Source of the DNA: Cordia subcordata
Lineage: Eukaryota > Streptophyta > Magnoliopsida > Boraginales > Cordiaceae
Assembly: GCA_028554755.1 (NCBI GenBank)
Contig: JAPTOF010000012.1
Location: 4,741,501-4,805,500 of the forward strand
Direction: 5' to 3'
Length of the DNA: 64,000 bases
Positions 59,305-64,000 of the stretch are shown here, one piece after another (position 1 is the stretch's first letter; the number at the start of each line of letters is the position of its first letter). The translations under genes and the position numbers were made by a program. The notes beneath the pieces were generated by a model. The model searched no databases and was not told the origin of the DNA. It saw only the letters and a list, made by a program, of their open reading frames with translations.

Positions 59305-61581
59305 TCAATACTGAGAAGGCGTGTAATAATCAGGCCTTCGACCCCTGCTGGTCCGGTCGGGTAAAATGCGTGGCGGTGGATGCGGTGATTGTGTGCGTCT
59401 ACAAGTATGATGCAGTAGATGGTCCTCCTCGAGCACCAGCTTAGCAGTCTGATCATCTAGTAGATAATCACTGGTAGATAACGGCCCCTGTGGTGGCGTG
59501 TTCGAGGTGCTGGGCTTCTGATGTGACGGACCGCCATACTCAAACTGGCTAAACCTACCATGGTGTGGCAGCATGTATGAAGTGCTGGGATCGACCCACA
59601 GACCGCCATACTCGAACTGGCTAAACCTACCAGGCTGCGACGGTGTGTACGAAGTGCTGGGCTCCTGAGTGAGATGATGATAACGGCCCTGTTGTCCCGA
59701 CAAATGTAACGTTTGTGGAGGCGGTTACGGACGTTGGACGTCATACATGGCTGTCGTGTCGTCCAACAGGTGCTCATGCTGGGTCTGCAGAAGTATGGCC
59801 TGGCCTCTGATGTGCAGGACCTGCAGATGACTCACCATAAAATTAAGAGGAGCCGCATCTACTCGTAAGTCTCCCATCTCGTACTACCGTATAATACTCC
59901 CACTGTGGTTAACCACATGCTGAGCGTATACCGCCTAAAGAAAAATTTACGGGCACTGTCAATAGGTATTGCATCAATGTATACTAAATTCGATTTTATG
60001 GGAAAACATTCATATTGCACTAACCTGACTGTTCTCATCGTGGGCCGACGCAACATAGCCGTCATCTGTATGACTAGTCCGAGGGTGTCCAGCATGTAGT
60101 ATGATTATCCCTCGGTAACATCTCATATACGCCCTCAAAGCCCCAGGATCGGGAAAGTCCTCTAACTCCATCGCCACAATAGTGTTTTCTCAATTGACCC
60201 ACATGTCGACTGCCGAATTATATTGTTCGGCTGTAATCTTCTCTTTCCCATCCCGGTGCTTCTGCCACGCTGGTGGATTAACGGGAATCGTCTGCTGCAT
60301 GCCGAACTGTCGAAGTACCTGATCAGGACGGTGCCACTCAACCCGCCTACCAATGATGAAGGGTACACATGCTCGCCACGCTTCCGCATTTTGCAAAAAA
60401 TACTGTGGCAAACCACCCATTGCATGCTTGAATGGCTGCCAAATAAACTGGGAACACAATAATAACGGAAGATTAGTTTATAACAAGGGAGAGTAATAAA
60501 TGTGAGATGTAAATTTTTTCAAACCTCGCCGGGCTGCAAACGGTCAATCATGTCCCGCGCCTCGTTCAAACCAGCCCGGCCAGCGACCCACTTCAGATCT
60601 TTCCTCGCAAAGAACATGTAGCCGCGTGATGGGTCTGGCAACGGGAAATCAGGGTGAACAGCGTGCCCATCCCTCTGATGGTGCCTATCCGTCTGCTCAC
60701 ACAGTGTTGGCCTAAAAGCTGTGAGTCTGTCCCAAGCAAAAAACTGCATTGTACAAGATAATTATATTATAAGCAATAATACTTTTTCAAATATCATTAA
60801 CAACAATGAGATGATTAAGTGTGCTACCTGAATGAGCATGACGGCCCCGCACATGCTTCTACAATCACGACAACAAGCCTTACAAAGCCATCTATACAGA
60901 TGCGCTAGGTATGCTGCCCCTCAATTATATTCACTGATATGATCAAAGTCAATCAAAAAGTCTAACCAATATAACGATAATTTATTTCCTTTCATATCAG
61001 TGAACATATGGGTGCCAAATAACAAAAAAATCCACAAACGGGCCCGCCGTTCCGCTTCCTCCACCTCAGGATTCTCCAGAGTGCTTTGGGCTACGTACAA
61101 TTCCCTCAGATGGGGTATGTTAATCGAATTTCCACTAATTTTGTCCAAAGATACGTATACCCCCATATACTGATGAATACGTGTCCGCCACTCTTCTAGT
61201 ATCGTCGAGCACCGGGACAACCTGACCAACAATCGGTAATCCCCAATATACAGTGACATTCTGGAGTGTGATCGTGGCCTCGCCTACAGGCAAATGAAAT
61301 GTATGCGTCTCTGGTCGCCACCTCTCAATCAAGGCAGTAATAAGAGGATTATCAACCTGATGGGAGCGCGCCGCATAACATCCAAAATATTCGGCTCTCA
61401 ATAAAGCCGTCTGCACAGCAGGATGCTCCGTCCATAGGAATAATTCTCTATCACTCCTATAAATCTTGTGTTCCTCTAATTGATGGGGTGATGACAAATA
61501 ATTCACCCGGTGGTCATAGTAATAGCATAACACTGAACTATCACTAGGAGCTGGTCTATGAGCTATAGATCCTACGAGCAT
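59305..61581 (-). pseudogene. Plant mobile domain (PMD) gene carried by the MULE, disrupted
   Basis: Homology runs on the minus strand through segments that look like exons: 61581-60828, 60743-60525, 60447-60025 and about 59937-59305, with GT-AG boundaries between them. Diagnostic phrases are ALIERWRPETHTFHLPVGEA, TVYWGLPI, WRTRIHQYMGVYV, QFIWQPF and VEWHRPDQVLRQFGMQQTIP. These mark the aminotransferase-like plant mobile domain found in MAIN/MAIL1 and PP7-long-form proteins and commonly carried by MULEs. Lesions are a frameshift near 61200 and stops at 60919-60921 (W expected), 60190-60192 and about 59889. The start at 61581 is the first ATG in frame but may not be the original. The C-terminal part (59305-59703) is repetitive, with recurring STSYMLPHHGRFSQFEYGG-like units. 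In active elements this protein may help the element evade silencing; that role is only inferred in the field. Confidence 0.88.
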
Positions 61582-61719
61582 TAAGTAAATAAAAAAAATA
61601 TAAAAGTACTAATTATTACTAATTAGTTTAGAACTGCAACTTTAATATTTAACTAATTTTGCTAACTTTGTAAAATTCATAATATTTTAATTTTTCTACA
61701 TTCATACTAATTAAAATTA

Positions 61720-62640
61720 CAGTGATTAATACATCCCATCATCATAAAAATATTAATATTCCAAATAATAAATCAACATATAATTAACTTATAAAATAAA
61801 CCAACATGATTAATATTCCACTAAAATAAACAATAGTCTAATTTTGAAATTTAATGTATTAAGCAACATATAATTAACATATAAAATAAACCAACACGAT
61901 TAATATTCCACTAAAATAAACGATAATCTAATTTTCAAATTAAAGTTGCACAACAAATAAAATTAATACTGCTTAACATTATCTAAACGTCAAAAAATTT
62001 ATTACTAATTCATTTAGAACTACAACTTTAATATTGAACAAATATATCACTTCATCTTAAAATTACTAACAATGAACATAATTAATCCTAAAACTCCACT
62101 AAAACCTTAACTTCAGTTACTTGTTATATGCCCTATAACTTTAATTTTCTCATTTCTTAAATTTTATATTATTTAAAATTTATAAAAATTCATATTAAAT
62201 ACTTTAGAACTACAACTTTAATACTTAATTAATACATAACGTCATCTTAAATTGACTAATAATTAACATAATTAATCCTAAAATTCCACTAAAACCCTAA
62301 AACGCCACTAAAACCCTAAAACTCTATATGATTAATTGAATAATTATAAATTCACACTAATTATATGCATACTGATTATATGCACACAAATTATATACAC
62401 AATGATTAATACATCACATCATCATAAAATGATTAATATTCCAAAAATAAATCAACATATAATTAACATATAAATTAAACCAACAAAATTAATATTCCAC
62501 TAAACTAAACAATAGTCTAATTTTAAATTTAACGTATTAAGCAATATATAATTAACATATAAAATAAACCAATATGATTAATATTCCACTAAACTGAACA
62601 ATAATCTAATTTTCAAATTAAACCTAGGCAACATGTAATT
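61720..62640. repeat. Duplicated AT-rich module inside the MULE
   Basis: A unit of about 88 bases (ATAATTAACATATAAAATAA ... TTAATATTCCACTAAA ... CAATAGTCTAATTTT) occurs twice in tandem at about 61780-61955 and twice again at about 62459-62634. Each pair is preceded by GATTAATACATC...ATCATCATAAAA. So a module of about 240 bp was duplicated some 680 bp apart. It is non-coding. Confidence 0.7.
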
Positions 62641-62879
62641 AACATATAATTTCGAAATTTAACATCATATAAATTAAACAAACAAACACATTAAAACATA
62701 TAAATTCGGTACCAAAAAAAAAAAAAGAGAAAACTTATAAGATTTAGGCAAAATCCTAAGATGCGAAAAATTTGTACTAAATTTTTGAGTTGGGTGGGAG
62801 AAAAATGAGAGAGGGATCAAAGAGCACTGGAGAGAGCAAAAGAGGTGAGATTTCGGATGGAAGAGGAGGGTTTGGGCCG

Positions 62880-63525
62880 GGGGGTTTAAATACTAGAGGA
62901 GTCGAATTTTAGAAGTTCGACATCGAGGAACAAAAGCTAGATTTTGAACTTCTGAAGTTCGAGTATACAGGTTATCGACCTTCTGAAGTTCGATTTTATG
63001 TATTTCGAATTTCATAAATTCGACATCGAGTTTCGAGATTCTGCTTTAATGCCCTGTCCGTTACGTGCAGCGATAGTTACTCCGAGACGCGCGCATTCGA
63101 ACTTTCAAATTTCGAAAAGGGCCGAGGAGTCAAACTTCAGAAGTTCGACATCAAGGAAGAAAAGCTAGTTTTCGAACTTTTGAAGTTCGAGTACATGGTA
63201 TTCGAACTTTTGAAGTGCGATTTTATGTATTTCGAATTTTAGAAATTTGACATCGAGTTTCGAGATTCTGCTTTAATGCCCTGTCTGTTACGTGCAGCGA
63301 TAGTTACTCCGAGACGCGCGCATTCGAACTTTCAAATTTCGAAAACGGCCAGCTTCCTTCTGCGGTTTCCCAAATCCACAGTCGAACTTCAGAAGTTCGA
63401 GTCCGAGCTTCTGAATTTCGAATTCATTAGTCGAACTTCTCTAGTTCGATATCTCATATTATAATGTCGTATTTTTTTTCCTTGACATAGTCAAACTTTG
63501 TAATTTCGTTTTCGAACTTCATAAG
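62880..63525. repeat. Right subterminal palindrome array with a 228-bp tandem duplication
   Basis: The zone holds many copies of TTCGAACTTCTGAAGTTCGA-like palindromes. Within it, about 62896-63122 and 63124-63350 are tandem copies sharing TTTCGAGATTCTGCTTTAAT, CGTGCAGCGATAGTTACTCC and GAGACGCGCGCATTCGAAC. This makes the right arm longer than the left arm. Confidence 0.75.
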
Positions 63526-63660
63526 TTCGAAAAGTCTACTTTTGCAACTCCCCTCAAAACTGGGTTATTTTTGGAAGTAAATTAAAAAATAGGATTAAAA
63601 ATAAAAATTTTCCCTTTGGCGTTTCTAACAAGTGACAAGTACCCTAGTGGTGAGAAAATA

Positions 63661-64000
63661 GGATTTTTTTTTTAAATAACACAATTTAAATAATTAATTT
63701 TAAAAATAAAATTATTTTTTTCTGGGTTTCAAAACTAGCACTTTCAATTTTTCAATAAACGAAATCAGGTATTCAAAAAACGAAAACGTGCAAAATACAC
63801 AATGTATCGTAACGGATGATATTTTGGCTTTTGAATAGCCGAAATCGGTTATTCAAAAGCCGAAAAATCTGATGCAAAGGCAAATTTTTTATTTGTCTTG
63901 ATTTTCGTACTTTCGGTTATTGAATAGCTGATTTCGACTATTCAATAGTCGAAATTAACTTTTCAAAACTAGGAATCTGCCAGGGGAATATGTGCTGGAC
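63661..64000. mobile_element. Mutator-like element, left part only (cut by window end)
   Basis: Starts GGATTTTTTTTTTAAATAAC, the same kind of end as the element at 16673. It contains the same subterminal phrases in both orientations (TTTTGAATAGCCGAAATCGG, TATTGAATAGCTGATTTCG, TTCAATAGTCGAAA). It begins 38 bp after the second target-site copy of the 8-kb MULE. If this assignment is right, the 9 bases before it (GAGAAAATA) should reappear at its far end beyond the window. Confidence 0.65.

Larger units (their letters stand above)
55641..63613. mobile_element. Large Mutator-like element (MULE), 7,973 bp, perfect 9-bp target duplication
   Basis: An exact 9-bp duplication, CTTTGGCGT (55632-55640 and 63614-63622), brackets the element. 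The ends are GGGTTATTTTTATTTTTAAC and, inverted, GGAAAATTTTTATTTTTAAT. About 88 terminal bases are well conserved between the two ends (55641-55728 and 63526-63613), sharing phrases such as TTTTTTAATTTACTTCC and GCAAAAGTAGACTTTTCGAA. Long subterminal zones full of TTCGAACTTC palindromes follow inside each end. The element carries a MuDR-type transposase gene on the plus strand and a plant mobile domain gene on the minus strand, both broken. The 61.6-62.9 kb segment is AT-rich filler with a duplicated module. The intact duplication and ends indicate a fairly recent insertion, although the internal genes carry several lesions. Confidence 0.95.

Overview
The window is eukaryotic nuclear DNA from a flowering plant, almost certainly a eudicot. 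Genes are sparse and carry GT-AG introns, the intergenic DNA is very AT-rich, and most of it can be traced to small DNA transposons (MITEs, Mutator-like, hAT-like, CACTA-like) plus one short LTR retrotransposon. Plastid-targeted polyphenol oxidases and a Mutator-like element that carries a plant mobile domain gene point to angiosperms. An asterid is possible from the look of the polyphenol oxidases, but this is a guess. There is nothing prokaryotic here, and I recognise no tRNA or rRNA gene and no CRISPR array.

Layout. 1-12.4 kb: no gene; a 1.2-kb Mutator-like element, a tRNA-derived SINE, a pair of fold-back elements with 9-bp target duplications, simple repeats and a Tourist-like MITE family. 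12.53-14.28 kb (+): intronless polyphenol oxidase 1. 14.3-28.8 kb: MITEs, a small Mutator-like element, a CACTA-like MITE, and a scrambled duplicated block ending in a hAT-like element just upstream of the second oxidase gene. 28.87-30.64 kb (+): intronless polyphenol oxidase 2. 30.6-35.8 kb: intergenic, with a 1-kb element containing G-rich and C-rich arms. 35.88-41.07 kb (-): complete eight-exon gene for the splicing factor YJU2/CWC16 (323 aa). 41.1-53.7 kb: intergenic, with a 1.7-kb non-autonomous LTR retrotransposon at 43.86-45.58 kb and a GC-rich hAT-like element at about 52.8-53.4 kb. 53.78-55.21 kb (+): three-exon RraA-like (HMG/CHA aldolase family) gene of 200 codons. 55.64-63.61 kb: one 7,973-bp Mutator-like element with a perfect 9-bp target duplication, carrying a broken MuDR-type transposase (+) and a broken plant mobile domain gene (-). 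63.66 kb to the end: the start of another Mutator-like element.

The four host genes do not form a pathway. The two oxidases are diverged paralogues with the same targeting and domain plan. The most unusual observation is in the RraA-like gene. Its second intron is almost exactly a 602-bp hAT-like MITE flanked by an 8-bp duplication. The donor lies at the junction of the first duplication copy and the element, and the acceptor lies in the second copy, so splicing restores the reading frame exactly. It looks like an intron created by transposon insertion.
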